A DNA stretch of 64,000 nt from UBA4782 sp034429195 (GTDB taxonomy: Bacteria; Chloroflexota; Anaerolineae; Anaerolineales; Anaerolineaceae), in the NCBI GenBank assembly GCA_034429195.1, contig DAOUGQ010000014.1:62001-126000 (forward strand), read 5' to 3'. Of this stretch, positions 52,564 to 61,244 are shown one piece after another (the first letter of the stretch is position 1; every line of letters begins with the position of its first letter). The notes beneath the pieces were generated by a model. That model saw nothing but the letters and a program-made list of their open reading frames with translations, did not search any database and was not told the DNA's origin. A program made the translations under genes and the position numbers.

Positions 52564-53676
52564 TTAGTGATCCCTTTCCAGCATTCTTTTCATCTTTTTT
52601 GCCTGCAAATAGACTGTTCCAGCAATACCATCAAGTGGAATAATTTCATCAGCCACACCAGCTTCGACTATGCTTCTAGGCATTCCATACACAACGCAGG
52701 AAGATTCATTTTCAGCAATAACCGTTCCACCTATACCATGAAGTAGTTTTGCTCCATTCGTTCCGTCATTTCCCATACCAGTCAAAATGACAGCCATAAC
52801 ATTTTTTCCAAAACTTTGAACCAGCGAGATCAATGTCACATCTACTGCGGGTCGAACTCCATGCACAGTTGGATTTTGATTAAGAGAGACAATACCCTTT
52901 TCGTTGAACATCATGTGATATCCGCCTGGAGCCAGGAGCACTTTCCCAACCTCAAGGCAATCGCCATCACTTGCTTCCTTTACCAATAATGCTGATTGTG
53001 AATTTAGCCTTTCAGCCAATGAATAAGTAAATCCCACAGGCATGTGTTGAACTATTGCAACTGCTGCTGGTAAATCACCAGGGATATTCGCGAGAACAGT
53101 ATGCAGCGCCCGCGGTCCGCCTGTTGATGAGCCAATCAGCACAATTGGGTCATTCTGATCCAGCTTTTTTGTCACAGCTTTAGACTTATTTGCCTGTGCA
53201 GCTTGCATCTCTTTACCAGTAAATAACGCTGGTTTAACCCGAATTGTTGCCGCCCGAACTATTTTTGCTGTTACCTCACTCATCACCTCATTGATGCTGG
53301 CTTTTTGAGTAGGTTTGGGAACAAAATCAACCGCTCCAATGGTTAGAGCCGTGATTGTTGCCTCTGCACCTTCCTGCGTTAAACTACTGAGCATGATTAC
53401 AGGGCGCGGAAAACGTTTCATGATTTCTCGCAACGCTGTAATTCCATCTATTTTTGGCATCTCAATATCCATCGTGATAACGTCAGGATTCAAACCGGGA
53501 ATCAAATCCAGCGCTTCGATCCCGTTTCGTGCAGTGCCTACTACCTGAATCGAAGAATTCCCTTCAAAATGATGGGAGATCGCATAACGCATAAACGCCG
53601 AATCATCTACGATCAGTAATTTGATGGTAGGCGCAGGTGCTAATGAAGGATTCTGGCTAACCGGATTAGTAATCAT
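52564..53676 (-). CDS. cheB: chemotaxis response regulator / methylesterase CheB
   Basis: The 370-residue protein has a receiver domain (KLLIVDDSAFMRYAISHHF, phospho-Asp in DVITMDIEMPKIDG, signal Lys in DFVPKP). A linker leads to a methylesterase domain with Ser in IGSSTGGPRAL, His in IVQHMPVGFTYSLA and Asp in GMGNDGTNGA, so all catalytic positions are intact. It demethylates receptors when phosphorylated by CheA. Confidence 0.96.
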   Translation of the reverse strand: MITNPVSQNPSLAPAPTIKLLIVDDSAFMRYAISHHFEGNSSIQVVGTARNGIEALDLIPGLNPDVITMDIEMPKIDGITALREIMKRFPRPVIMLSSLTQEGAEATITALTIGAVDFVPKPTQKASINEVMSEVTAKIVRAATIRVKPALFTGKEMQAAQANKSKAVTKKLDQNDPIVLIGSSTGGPRALHTVLANIPGDLPAAVAIVQHMPVGFTYSLAERLNSQSALLVKEASDGDCLEVGKVLLAPGGYHMMFNEKGIVSLNQNPTVHGVRPAVDVTLISLVQSFGKNVMAVILTGMGNDGTNGAKLLHGIGGTVIAENESSCVVYGMPRSIVEAGVADEIIPLDGIAGTVYLQAKKMKRMLERDH

Positions 53677-53691
53677 TGCAACTCTTTTGGT

Positions 53692-54048
53692 TTACGCCAG
53701 GATCTTCTTAATCGCACCCATTACCCGGTCTTGTTCGAATGGTTTCACAATAAAGTCTTTTGCGCCAGATTTTATTGCATCCAAAACCACCGATTCTTGC
53801 CCCAATGCGGTCAGCATAATCACACGAGCTTGTGCATCCATGCTACGGATCGCCTTAAGAGCAGTCAACCCATCCATTTCAGGCATTGTCACATCCATCA
53901 ATACCAAATCAGGGTGGATTTCTTTGTATTTTTCCAATGCACAGGCGCCATTTTCAGCCTCGACTACTTCGAAACCCTCGCCCGTAAGCATTTTAGAGAT
54001 TCGTACACGAAGAAATTCTGCGTCGTCGACAATTAATACTTTTGCCAT
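53692..54048 (-). CDS. cheY: chemotaxis response regulator CheY
   Basis: The 118-residue receiver starts AKVLIVDDAEFLRVRISKML, with phospho-Asp in DLVLMDVTMPEMDG, the Thr switch in MLTALGQ and signal Lys in DFIVKPF. It is a stand-alone receiver that should bind FliM at the motor. An ATG at 54063 is in frame, but the start at 54048 fits the family and has GGAG 9 bases upstream. Confidence 0.94.
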   Translation of the reverse strand: MAKVLIVDDAEFLRVRISKMLTGEGFEVVEAENGACALEKYKEIHPDLVLMDVTMPEMDGLTALKAIRSMDAQARVIMLTALGQESVVLDAIKSGAKDFIVKPFEQDRVMGAIKKILA

Positions 54049-54069
54049 GATAATTCGCTCCACTTGATC

Positions 54070-54552
54070 TTAAAGATTCTCTTCCTCACCACCGATCATT
54101 CTTACAGTCAATTGACCGGAGCCAACAAAAAAACGTACAGTTCTACCCATATGCCCGCCAACACTTTCACTTTTAAGTGGCAGCATCAGTTTTTCAAGCG
54201 TCTTATGTGCTGCTTGAATATTTCGCGTACCTATATCAAAAGACTTGGAGAAACCAGGGGAGGTTATCATGTTTGCTCCGCCTGCTATGCGCACGATCAG
54301 GTGATTTCGATGTGCACCTGCTTTCTCCATCGACTTTAACAACTCTTCGATTCCAGTATCTACATACTTTGTTTTTGTATCCGAGCCAATTGAATCTTCG
54401 GGCAACACTGCATGCAACAACCCACATACTTTCTCCTGTGGATCATACATGCTGACAGCCACACAAGATCCTAATCCGTATGCAACCAGAACATCACCAT
54501 CCTTTTTGCTCACCACACTTTCACCTAATCCAACACTAATAGGATCACCCAT
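54070..54552 (-). CDS. cheD: chemoreceptor glutamine deamidase CheD
   Basis: The 160-residue enzyme has the CheD active site: Cys in LVAYGLGSCVAVSMYDP, His in VCGLLHAVLPE and Thr in GHMGRTVRF. It deamidates receptor glutamines and is bound by CheC, whose phosphatase activity it stimulates. It adjoins cheC by 6 bases. Confidence 0.94.
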   Translation of the reverse strand: MGDPISVGLGESVVSKKDGDVLVAYGLGSCVAVSMYDPQEKVCGLLHAVLPEDSIGSDTKTKYVDTGIEELLKSMEKAGAHRNHLIVRIAGGANMITSPGFSKSFDIGTRNIQAAHKTLEKLMLPLKSESVGGHMGRTVRFFVGSGQLTVRMIGGEEENL

Positions 54553-54558
54553 ACTACC

Positions 54559-55164
54559 TCAAGCTTCTGCTGATAGAATATCCAGAGTATGTTGATCGGG
54601 TACGACCCAAAAACTGGTTTCAATACTTCGCTGTTTACAGACAAAAGTTGTTTGCATCAAAAGAACATAATCGCTGGTTCCTCCACAAGTAGCAATGATG
54701 ATATCCATGATGGCACCAACCATATCTACCATCACTGCAGGAGGGGAAGGTCTGGTGGATATACCAGTAAGCTGTGATAATGAATTGAGGAAAAACGAGG
54801 CAGTCAAATTTCCAACCTCTCCTAACGCAGATCTTTCAAGAGTACCTAATTCGGTTGTTGTACCAGGCTTCAGATCCATCAACATATCGGATAATTCCAA
54901 TGCACGCTGCAAAGGGATCACGAGCATGATCTGACCTGACATATCACCTTCGGCACGCAAATAAATTCCTACCGCTTCTGTTTCAGGTCCACCCAGTAAC
55001 TTTGGTATTTCTCCTATAGCAACCTGGCGGAATGAAGGTTCTTTGACCACCAGGTTTTCTCCCAGCATCGTTGAAAATCCTCTTGCAGCGTTTCTGATTC
55101 CTTCAGATGCATATTGCTGAAAACTATTTATCCATTCGACAGCGAGAGAAGAATTTTGCTTCAT
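54559..55164 (-). CDS. cheC: CheY-P phosphatase CheC
   Basis: The 201-residue protein has the CheC layout with a first active helix in SALGEVGNLTASFFLNSLSQ (Glu and Asn present, about residues 108-127). The other possible helix, GIRNAARGFSTMLGENLVVK near residue 17, keeps ARG..TMLG rather than the full E..N pair. A single functional site is thus likely, as in some CheC proteins. It follows cheA by 19 bases and precedes cheD, the usual Bacillus/Thermotoga pairing. Confidence 0.88.
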   Translation of the reverse strand: MKQNSSLAVEWINSFQQYASEGIRNAARGFSTMLGENLVVKEPSFRQVAIGEIPKLLGGPETEAVGIYLRAEGDMSGQIMLVIPLQRALELSDMLMDLKPGTTTELGTLERSALGEVGNLTASFFLNSLSQLTGISTRPSPPAVMVDMVGAIMDIIIATCGGTSDYVLLMQTTFVCKQRSIETSFWVVPDQHTLDILSAEA

Positions 55165-55183
55165 TCTAGATCCTCAATAACCC

Positions 55184-57448
55184 TTAATGAATTCCAGATA
55201 ACTGCAAAAGACCAGGTACATCAATGATTAAAGCGACATGACCATCGCCAAGTATGGCAGCACTTGATATTCCCTGGATGTCTCCGATCAATGCTCCAAG
55301 GGATTTCACCACTACTTCTTCTTGACCCAAGAGCCGATCAACAATAATGCCTGCCGTCAGTTTTCCGTAATGAACAACAACCACGTAATACCAATCTTTC
55401 TTCTTTTGTTGAGCTTCAGAGATTTCAAAAACTTCACTTAAACTGATTAATGGCAGAACAGAATCACGCAGCATTGTGACTGGTTTACCACGGATGAATT
55501 GAATATCTTTGTCCTCCAGGCGTAGGATCGAAGCAACCATCACAAGCGGAAATGCATAGGTAGTTCCACTCAGCTCTACTAACATCGTGGGCACAATGGC
55601 TAGAGTGAGAGGTAAAATGATCTGAAATTTTGACCCAACACCTGCCTTTGTTTCCACAGAAATCGTGCCATTAATGCGCTGAATGTTATTGCGCACGATA
55701 TCCATCCCGACGCCACGTCCAGAAATATCAGTAACCTTTGAAGATGTAGATAAACCGGATAAGAAAATCAGATTTACCGCTTCTTCATCGCTCATATGGT
55801 CTGCATCATCTTGAGTGATTAACCCTTTATTGATAGCACTCTTCTTTAACCTTGTAGTATCTATTCCCTTTCCATCATCTTCTACAGTAATGATGATGTG
55901 CCCCTGTTCATGTTGAGCAGAAAGTGTGATAGTGCCTACTTCAGGTTTATTGGCTGCCTTTCGCGTCTCAGGGTCTTCAATGCCATGATCAATAGAATTT
56001 CTCAACATATGGATGATCGGATCGTTGATCTCTTCAAACACTGAGCGATCTAATTCTGTATCTTCCCCATGAATGACCAATTCAATTTTCTTATTCACTT
56101 TGTGAGAAAGATCGCGAACCATACGCGGGAATTTATCAAATACATTGCTGATGGGAAGCATGCGGATGCTCAACACTTCCTCTTGCAACTGATCAGTAAT
56201 TCTGCTAAGATGTGCAACCGTTTGCGCGAGTTCTTCTACATCTCTATGCTGTTTGCTTTCAGCTTCAAATCGTGCTCGAAGTTGATAAAGATGATTTCGA
56301 TCTGTGATAAGTTCGCCCACCATATTCATTAAAGCATTGAGATGCCCCACTGTAGTTCTGACCGTCATTTCCGAGCCATTATTCTTATGGACAGAAACAT
56401 TTTTATTTGTATTTGAGGCAACTTTCTGCTCCAGGATCATCCGACCAATTTCGTCATCCAATTGCGTCTGGCTTAATATTCCATTTTCAACTAATAACTG
56501 CCCCAGTAATTTCTTATTGTTTTCTTTCTTTTGAAGGAATAGCACGGATTGCAATTGATCAGGTGTTATAACCAACCGCCTTACCAGATAATCACCCAAC
56601 ATATCATATCCATCTTGGGGTATGGGAGGTAAAGGTGCTGGAGTGCTTTTTGTTGATTGAGAACTATCGATAATTTCTTCTTTTCCAATATACAGATGAT
56701 CGATCTCAGAAATGAGTACCAGCCGTTTTCGAATTTCTTCTAAAGGAACATTGGTTTTTACCCTTGCCACAAAATGATGTACCGGCAAAGCTGAATCAAT
56801 CACCTCCATCGAAGGTTCTTGATAAGTGATTTCACCAATTTCCTGTAAGGCAAGGATTAATTGAAATGCCCGTGCAGCTGAAGCTACGCTTTTTGGCGAA
56901 ATATCAGCTAATACTGGCAAATCACCATCATTACCCTTTAGGAAGGAGGTGGCATTTGAACCCAATTCAGATGCTTTGGTTGCAGCTTGAACAGGTTTGC
57001 TATCTGGTGATTTATCAGCAGTGGTATCCAGTTTTGTCTGCAGCAGAGTCGCCCGTCCTTGATGCAATAACCCCTCAAGACGGTTTACTAATGCGTCAAC
57101 ATCCAAATCATATGGTTGAGATGTCTCAACCTCTTCACTTAATTTTCGTAAACTATCCACCGTATCCAGGCAGGCATCAATGATTTGTGAGTCGATATCC
57201 AGACTCTTCTTCCGTAAAGCATCAAAAATGGTTTCCATGGCATGCGTTACCGCAACCATCCGCTCGTGGTTGATCATTCCTGCCATCCCTTTCAGGGTAT
57301 GTGCAGCTCGAAAGGCTGTCTGCAGGTCTTCTTCATTCCCGTGATTCTTTTCTAGAAGTAATAAGATTTTATCCAGAGCCTGTAGGTTCTCATCAGATTC
57401 TGCTACAAATATTGGGATTTCATCCGGACTTATGTCATAATCCGCCAT
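55184..57448 (-). CDS. cheA: chemotaxis histidine kinase CheA with embedded MshEN-like module
   Basis: The 754-residue kinase is numbered from ATG 57448 (GAGGG 9 bases upstream). It has a P1/HPt domain with phospho-His in FRAAHTLKGMAGM (H50), a P2-like region, a P3 dimerisation helix pair (about 355-420), and an HATPase domain with NSIDHGIEDPETR, GHIIITVEDDGKGID and TDISGRGVGMDIV. The C-terminal CheW-like P5 domain runs from about 620 to 750. Residues about 283-341 (LGDYLVRRLVITPDQLQSVL and LLGQLLVENGILSQTQLDDE) form an unexpected insertion resembling the MshEN/GspE N-terminal domain, reported separately. Confidence 0.95.
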   Translation of the reverse strand: MADYDISPDEIPIFVAESDENLQALDKILLLLEKNHGNEEDLQTAFRAAHTLKGMAGMINHERMVAVTHAMETIFDALRKKSLDIDSQIIDACLDTVDSLRKLSEEVETSQPYDLDVDALVNRLEGLLHQGRATLLQTKLDTTADKSPDSKPVQAATKASELGSNATSFLKGNDGDLPVLADISPKSVASAARAFQLILALQEIGEITYQEPSMEVIDSALPVHHFVARVKTNVPLEEIRKRLVLISEIDHLYIGKEEIIDSSQSTKSTPAPLPPIPQDGYDMLGDYLVRRLVITPDQLQSVLFLQKKENNKKLLGQLLVENGILSQTQLDDEIGRMILEQKVASNTNKNVSVHKNNGSEMTVRTTVGHLNALMNMVGELITDRNHLYQLRARFEAESKQHRDVEELAQTVAHLSRITDQLQEEVLSIRMLPISNVFDKFPRMVRDLSHKVNKKIELVIHGEDTELDRSVFEEINDPIIHMLRNSIDHGIEDPETRKAANKPEVGTITLSAQHEQGHIIITVEDDGKGIDTTRLKKSAINKGLITQDDADHMSDEEAVNLIFLSGLSTSSKVTDISGRGVGMDIVRNNIQRINGTISVETKAGVGSKFQIILPLTLAIVPTMLVELSGTTYAFPLVMVASILRLEDKDIQFIRGKPVTMLRDSVLPLISLSEVFEISEAQQKKKDWYYVVVVHYGKLTAGIIVDRLLGQEEVVVKSLGALIGDIQGISSAAILGDGHVALIIDVPGLLQLSGIH
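56426..56602 (-). other. MshEN/GspE-N-like module inside CheA
   Basis: Two tandem L-G-x-x-L-[IV]...I-x-x-x-Q-L half-motifs lie about 30 residues apart, the pattern of the MshEN c-di-GMP-binding fold. The first matches 8 of 9 consensus positions of RLGxxLxxxxxIxxxQLxxxLxxQ, but the leading Arg is Met. The second has Leu in place of the leading Arg. c-di-GMP binding is therefore possible but unproven. Confidence 0.6.
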
Positions 57449-57473
57449 AATCACATGCCCTCATTTTGAAACG

Positions 57474-57501
57474 ATTTCGACGTTTCATTTTTCGTTCTTT
57501 A
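57474..57501 (-). promoter_or_regulatory. sigma28 promoter of the che operon
   Basis: Minus-strand TAAA (57498-57501), a 16-base spacer, then GTCGAAAT (57474-57481) matches the sigma28 consensus 4 of 4 and 6 of 8, with the same CGAAAT core as the flagellin promoter. It lies 26 bases before the cheA ATG, giving a short leader. Confidence 0.55.
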
Positions 57502-57629
57502 CCTTTGAATACAATATCATTCTAGAGGGCTCGAACCTGTAAACCCACCGTAAAAACATGCGAAATATTTCATGAATTTATCGCAATTATTTCGTATTTT
57601 TAATATTGAAAAGAGGAAAATAAGTGAAA

Positions 57630-57932
57630 CTATGAGGGTGAATTTCCGGCATCTTGTTCACATTTTTGAGCAGGTGCATCGGTTTCTTCTGCAATTTCAA
57701 CTAATACACGTCGTAATTCTTCAAATGAATAATCAACAGGTTCTTTTATCATTTTTTGCTGAATCTTTACTTGATCCAGCATGGCATCACGAATTTCACC
57801 GCGTAAAATGGATATTTCCCGGGGAGCCTGAATGCCCACCTTTACCCGGTCTCCATCTATGCTAAGAATCGTAACAATGATCGAATCTCCAATGGCGATG
57901 CTTTCATTCACATTCCGATTCAGGACTAGCAT
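57630..57932 (-). CDS. csrA: translational regulator CsrA with C-terminal extension
   Basis: The 100-residue protein has the CsrA core MLVLNRNVNESIAIGDSIIV, TILSIDGDRVKVGIQAPREISILRGEI (residues 1-48) with the RNA-contacting L4 and R44 region intact. Usual CsrA is 60-75 residues; about 35 extra residues (FEELRRVLVEIAEETDAPAQKCEQDAG) follow helix 1. It is the last gene of the flgM-flgN-flgK-flgL transcript. In Bacillus the neighbouring fliW encodes a CsrA antagonist, but no fliW is present here. The flagellin leader has two matching sites. Confidence 0.93.
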   Translation of the reverse strand: MLVLNRNVNESIAIGDSIIVTILSIDGDRVKVGIQAPREISILRGEIRDAMLDQVKIQQKMIKEPVDYSFEELRRVLVEIAEETDAPAQKCEQDAGNSPS

Positions 57933-57996
57933 TTTCCCCCCTGGTAGGAATGTGGATTCTTCATAGTTTCCATAGTCAATTCCTGTTGATTAAAAA

Positions 57997-58881
57997 TCAA
58001 TTCAAATAATCAAATAAGTTTAGAGCCGATAATGTGCGACTCCCAATTTCCAATACTGCCTGATATGTACTTTCCTGACTTGCCAAAAGAGAATATGCTT
58101 CTGCGATACTGGTATCTTCCTTTTTACTGAGAATTGAACGAATAGCTATATCAGATTTTTCCATATTGCTGATACTATTTTCAATTTGTCGCATTCGTGT
58201 ACCATTTTCTGTACGTGAAGCGGTTAACATTTCAAGAGCGGTTTTCAAATTATCGAGTGAACCAGGAAGGTTCGAAGTGTCATTGTTTGCCAGGTAATTT
58301 CTTGCTTCAATCAATGCCTGGATCAAAGGTTTTATGGTTTCATTGCCATCTATGTTCATGGTAACCTTACTGTTTTGACCAATACTGCGTACCATTTCTT
58401 TGCTGATACCATTATAAGTAATTGTGTTTTCGTCACTCATAATAAAAGCAGGTTGATCAACCCGTACTCCAGCAAATATATAGTTGCCCTGGAATGAAGA
58501 ATTTCCAATGTCTACTGCTTTTTTGATCATCTCATTCAATTCAGTTGCCAGCGAAGATTTCCTTTCATCAGCATCTACAGTATCATTTAAGCCGCGCAAT
58601 ACAATATTGTATGCTTTCGTAGCGATTTCGGATAATTGCTCAAGGCTGAAATCAGTAGTTGACATCCAATCACTGATGATATTCGCAGTATTCTGGTAAC
58701 CTTCAGAGATGCTCAAGGATGATTTTAGCTGCAGACACATGGAGGAAGTAGTTGGATCATCAGAAGGAGTCTGAAATTTCTTTGTACTGGCAATTTGCTC
58801 CTGAGTAGTATTGATTTTATTCTTTATATCATCAATATACTGGATGACATTGTTCACCATCATCTGGTTTGTTATGCGCAT
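57997..58881 (-). CDS. flgL: hook-filament junction protein FlgL
   Basis: The 294-residue protein opens MRITNQMMVNNVIQYIDDIKNKINTTQEQIASTKKFQTPSDDP, the FlgL/flagellin D0 form (split at residues 20 and 40), and ends in a coiled D0 helix. A flagellin-like AYSLLASQESTYQAVLEIGSRTL motif precedes the end. It joins hook to filament with FlgK. It lies 9 bases after flgK. Confidence 0.94.
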   Translation of the reverse strand: MRITNQMMVNNVIQYIDDIKNKINTTQEQIASTKKFQTPSDDPTTSSMCLQLKSSLSISEGYQNTANIISDWMSTTDFSLEQLSEIATKAYNIVLRGLNDTVDADERKSSLATELNEMIKKAVDIGNSSFQGNYIFAGVRVDQPAFIMSDENTITYNGISKEMVRSIGQNSKVTMNIDGNETIKPLIQALIEARNYLANNDTSNLPGSLDNLKTALEMLTASRTENGTRMRQIENSISNMEKSDIAIRSILSKKEDTSIAEAYSLLASQESTYQAVLEIGSRTLSALNLFDYLN

Positions 58882-58890
58882 AACTCACTC

Positions 58891-60321
58891 CTATCTCCCC
58901 ACCAGACCCATCTGGTTGATAACCAAATCCAATAGTTCATCATATGCATTCATAACCCGAGCAGCTGCCTGGTATGCTTTTTGTGATTTTGCCAGATTGG
59001 CAGCTTCTTCATCGAGCACAACACCTGAAACGGATTCTCGCTGTTCGCTAAGTGCCTGCAAAACGATCGTATGTTGTGTACTGTTATCCTTCGCCTGTTT
59101 AACCGTCGTCGCCAGTTCTGACATCATTCCATTGCAATATTCATTGAAAGTTTGATCTTTTAAGCCAGCAATTTTTTGATGACGCAGAGCGACCATTAAT
59201 TCTGCGTTTTCACTATTTCCAACTTCCACTTCACCAACCACCGCTGGAGCACCAGCAGCAGCGATTTTACTTGGCTCCAGGCTATCCGACAACCTGATTT
59301 CCAATGCAGTCACACCATCTGGATCAAAGAAATCGCCACCTTTAGAACCGTCAAGGCAGTAACCTTGCGAATGAATCTTGTTTACTTCAGTAACCAGATT
59401 TTTCGCCATATTATTGAGAATAGCAAGTTGGTGGGGAATATATTCATCTCTTACTTTCAGAATCCCTTCCAATTCACCACCATTTGTATTGAACTCACTT
59501 GAGTCTTTCTCCCAAACGATACGGTCAACACCACTATTTGCGGGATCTGGGTCAGGTTCAGTTTTAATTGATAATGAATCATGCCCGGTAACCAATACAT
59601 GCCCACCGATTGAAACAATCACTTCACCATTCGCCTGTGTTGAAGATACAGCACCTGCCAATTCTGCCAGGCGATCCAATGCCATATCCCGCTTGTCCAA
59701 TAGATCATTTGGTTGTTGATTTACTCCAATCACTCGGGATATTTCTGCATTCAGACTTGCAACCGATTTTGCCAGTGAATTGATCTCATCTACGCGGTTT
59801 TCAAGAGTTAAATTTTGATCCTGTCGTAAAACGATCAATTGTTGCGCATTGCGATTCAATTTTTCACATAAAAAACCAGCATCATTCATTACCTCTGTCC
59901 GCATGGTTGTATTAGTCGGATCAGAAGCGAGATTTTGCCAGGAAAGCCAGAACTGATCTAATTTGGGAGAAAGCCCATCATCTGTCAGGTCAGAAAAAGT
60001 AGACTCAATTTGTGAAAGAATTTCACTTTGATATTCCCAGCTTTTTGTATCAGCAGAGACCGAACGATATCTTCCATCAAAGAAATCCAACGAAAAACGC
60101 TGGATACGATCAACAGAAACCCCTGCTCCCATTTGCCCGGCATTGTATCCAAGGTCATAGGATGCTGATGGATTGGATACCCGGGCAACCAGAGAAGCTT
60201 TCTGGCGGTGATATCCTTTTGTATCTACGTTTGCAACATTATGCTCAGTGATTTCAATGGATTGTGATTGAGATAAGATTGCCTGAAGAGCAATATTGAT
60301 ACCGGCAGATAAAGTTGGCAT
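58891..60321 (-). CDS. flgK: hook-filament junction protein FlgK
   Basis: The 476-residue protein has the FlgK opening INIALQAILSQSQSIEITEHNVANVDTKGYHRQ (rod/hook motif) and QIESTFSDLTDDGLSPKLDQFWLSWQNLASDP. Its C-terminal EEAANLAKSQKAYQAAARVMNAYDELLDLVINQ is the flg_bbr_C motif. A Leu/Asn-rich coiled segment (about 170-200) is typical of HAP1. It lies 11 bases after flgN. Confidence 0.95.
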   Translation of the reverse strand: MPTLSAGINIALQAILSQSQSIEITEHNVANVDTKGYHRQKASLVARVSNPSASYDLGYNAGQMGAGVSVDRIQRFSLDFFDGRYRSVSADTKSWEYQSEILSQIESTFSDLTDDGLSPKLDQFWLSWQNLASDPTNTTMRTEVMNDAGFLCEKLNRNAQQLIVLRQDQNLTLENRVDEINSLAKSVASLNAEISRVIGVNQQPNDLLDKRDMALDRLAELAGAVSSTQANGEVIVSIGGHVLVTGHDSLSIKTEPDPDPANSGVDRIVWEKDSSEFNTNGGELEGILKVRDEYIPHQLAILNNMAKNLVTEVNKIHSQGYCLDGSKGGDFFDPDGVTALEIRLSDSLEPSKIAAAGAPAVVGEVEVGNSENAELMVALRHQKIAGLKDQTFNEYCNGMMSELATTVKQAKDNSTQHTIVLQALSEQRESVSGVVLDEEAANLAKSQKAYQAAARVMNAYDELLDLVINQMGLVGR

Positions 60322-60332
60322 GAAATTTTCTC

Positions 60333-60854
60333 CTACGCTCTAAATTCCATTGCCGAAACGGTTGAATTTCGGTTTGAGCCTTCAAACATCGGCATGGTGT
60401 ACCCATCCTCTTGATGGATCAGCGAAACGAGAAAAGCCTGAGTAATCTTTAACCAATCCATTCTTGTTGTTACAAGCGCTTGATTTCCCGTGTTCAACTG
60501 CCTGGCGGTTCTCACTAAAATATTGATTCCATCCAATAACCTATTTATCCTTGCTGCGTCATCACCATTTAAGTAAGGTAAAACATCCTGGATACTTGTC
60601 CGCTCAGTATGAATGTCCAATTTAAGCAGCATTTTCTGGATAATCGTTCGAGAATCCTCTTCCAATAAGCTGAATTTATCAAGAACAGCTTCCTTTTCTT
60701 CGGTATTGGTCATCAGAAGCTCTGATGAATTCTTTAAAATGAGTTCTCGCTCTTTTTTAGAAATTTCAACCAATGTCTCTAAAACACGAAATTGCTTTAC
60801 CAGGGTACTTTCATAACCAGATAACTCAACATCGATATTAATATCATTTCCCAT
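60333..60854 (-). CDS. flgN: FlgN-type flagellar export chaperone
   Basis: The 173-residue helical protein has the FlgN family layout: YESTLVKQFRVLETLVEISKKERELILKNSSELLMTNTEEKEAVLDKFSLLEEDSRTII spans the first two helices (residues 9-70), and a middle helix follows. It chaperones FlgK and FlgL, whose genes come next. Family similarity is loose, so the call rests on both layout and position. Confidence 0.82.
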   Translation of the reverse strand: MGNDINIDVELSGYESTLVKQFRVLETLVEISKKERELILKNSSELLMTNTEEKEAVLDKFSLLEEDSRTIIQKMLLKLDIHTERTSIQDVLPYLNGDDAARINRLLDGINILVRTARQLNTGNQALVTTRMDWLKITQAFLVSLIHQEDGYTMPMFEGSNRNSTVSAMEFRA

Positions 60855-60878
60855 TCAATCATCTCCCAGGAGAAAAAA

Positions 60879-61172
60879 TTAGATCTTGTAAAACCGCTCA
60901 ATAAGAATGTCCGCTAATATGCTAACAGGTACCTGGTAAGTACCTTCCTGAACCTGTTGGGTGATTTGAGCAATTCTTTCATCCTCTATCATTGAGGAGT
61001 TATTAAGTGCAGAGGTTGCTTTTGATAACAGCTTGGCTTTATCAGAAAGCTCCACTTTATCCTGTTTTTTTCCCAGTGGTTGCTGATCTGCAAGTCGCAT
61101 TTTCTTGTCAGCCGGTTGGATATCATCAGCAGATTTTGGAGATATTGATGAAATGGGATTATTTTCTATCAT
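60879..61172 (-). CDS. flgM: anti-sigma28 factor FlgM
   Basis: The 97-residue protein has a disordered N-terminus and the FlgM C-terminal binding helices: KVELSDKAKLLSKATSALNN, then RIAQITQQVQEGTYQVPVSILADILIERFY. It binds FliA in the cytosol until exported through the completed hook. The ORF could start at 61202, but AGGAG lies ahead of the ATG at 61172. A near-perfect sigma28 promoter lies directly upstream. Confidence 0.92.
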   Translation of the reverse strand: MIENNPISSISPKSADDIQPADKKMRLADQQPLGKKQDKVELSDKAKLLSKATSALNNSSMIEDERIAQITQQVQEGTYQVPVSILADILIERFYKI

Positions 61173-61217
61173 AGCGGTATGAACTCCTGATGAGAAATAC
61201 ATTCTTATATATAGTTA

Positions 61218-61244
61218 TCATCGGCAACCTCCACGAAATCTTTA
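61218..61244 (-). promoter_or_regulatory. sigma28 promoter of flgM
   Basis: Minus-strand TAAA (61241-61244), a spacer of exactly 15 bases, then GCCGATGA (61218-61225) matches the sigma28 consensus 4 of 4 and 7 of 8. The TAA of the -35 is the stop codon of the upstream flgG, so promoter and gene end are overlapped. Confidence 0.88.
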
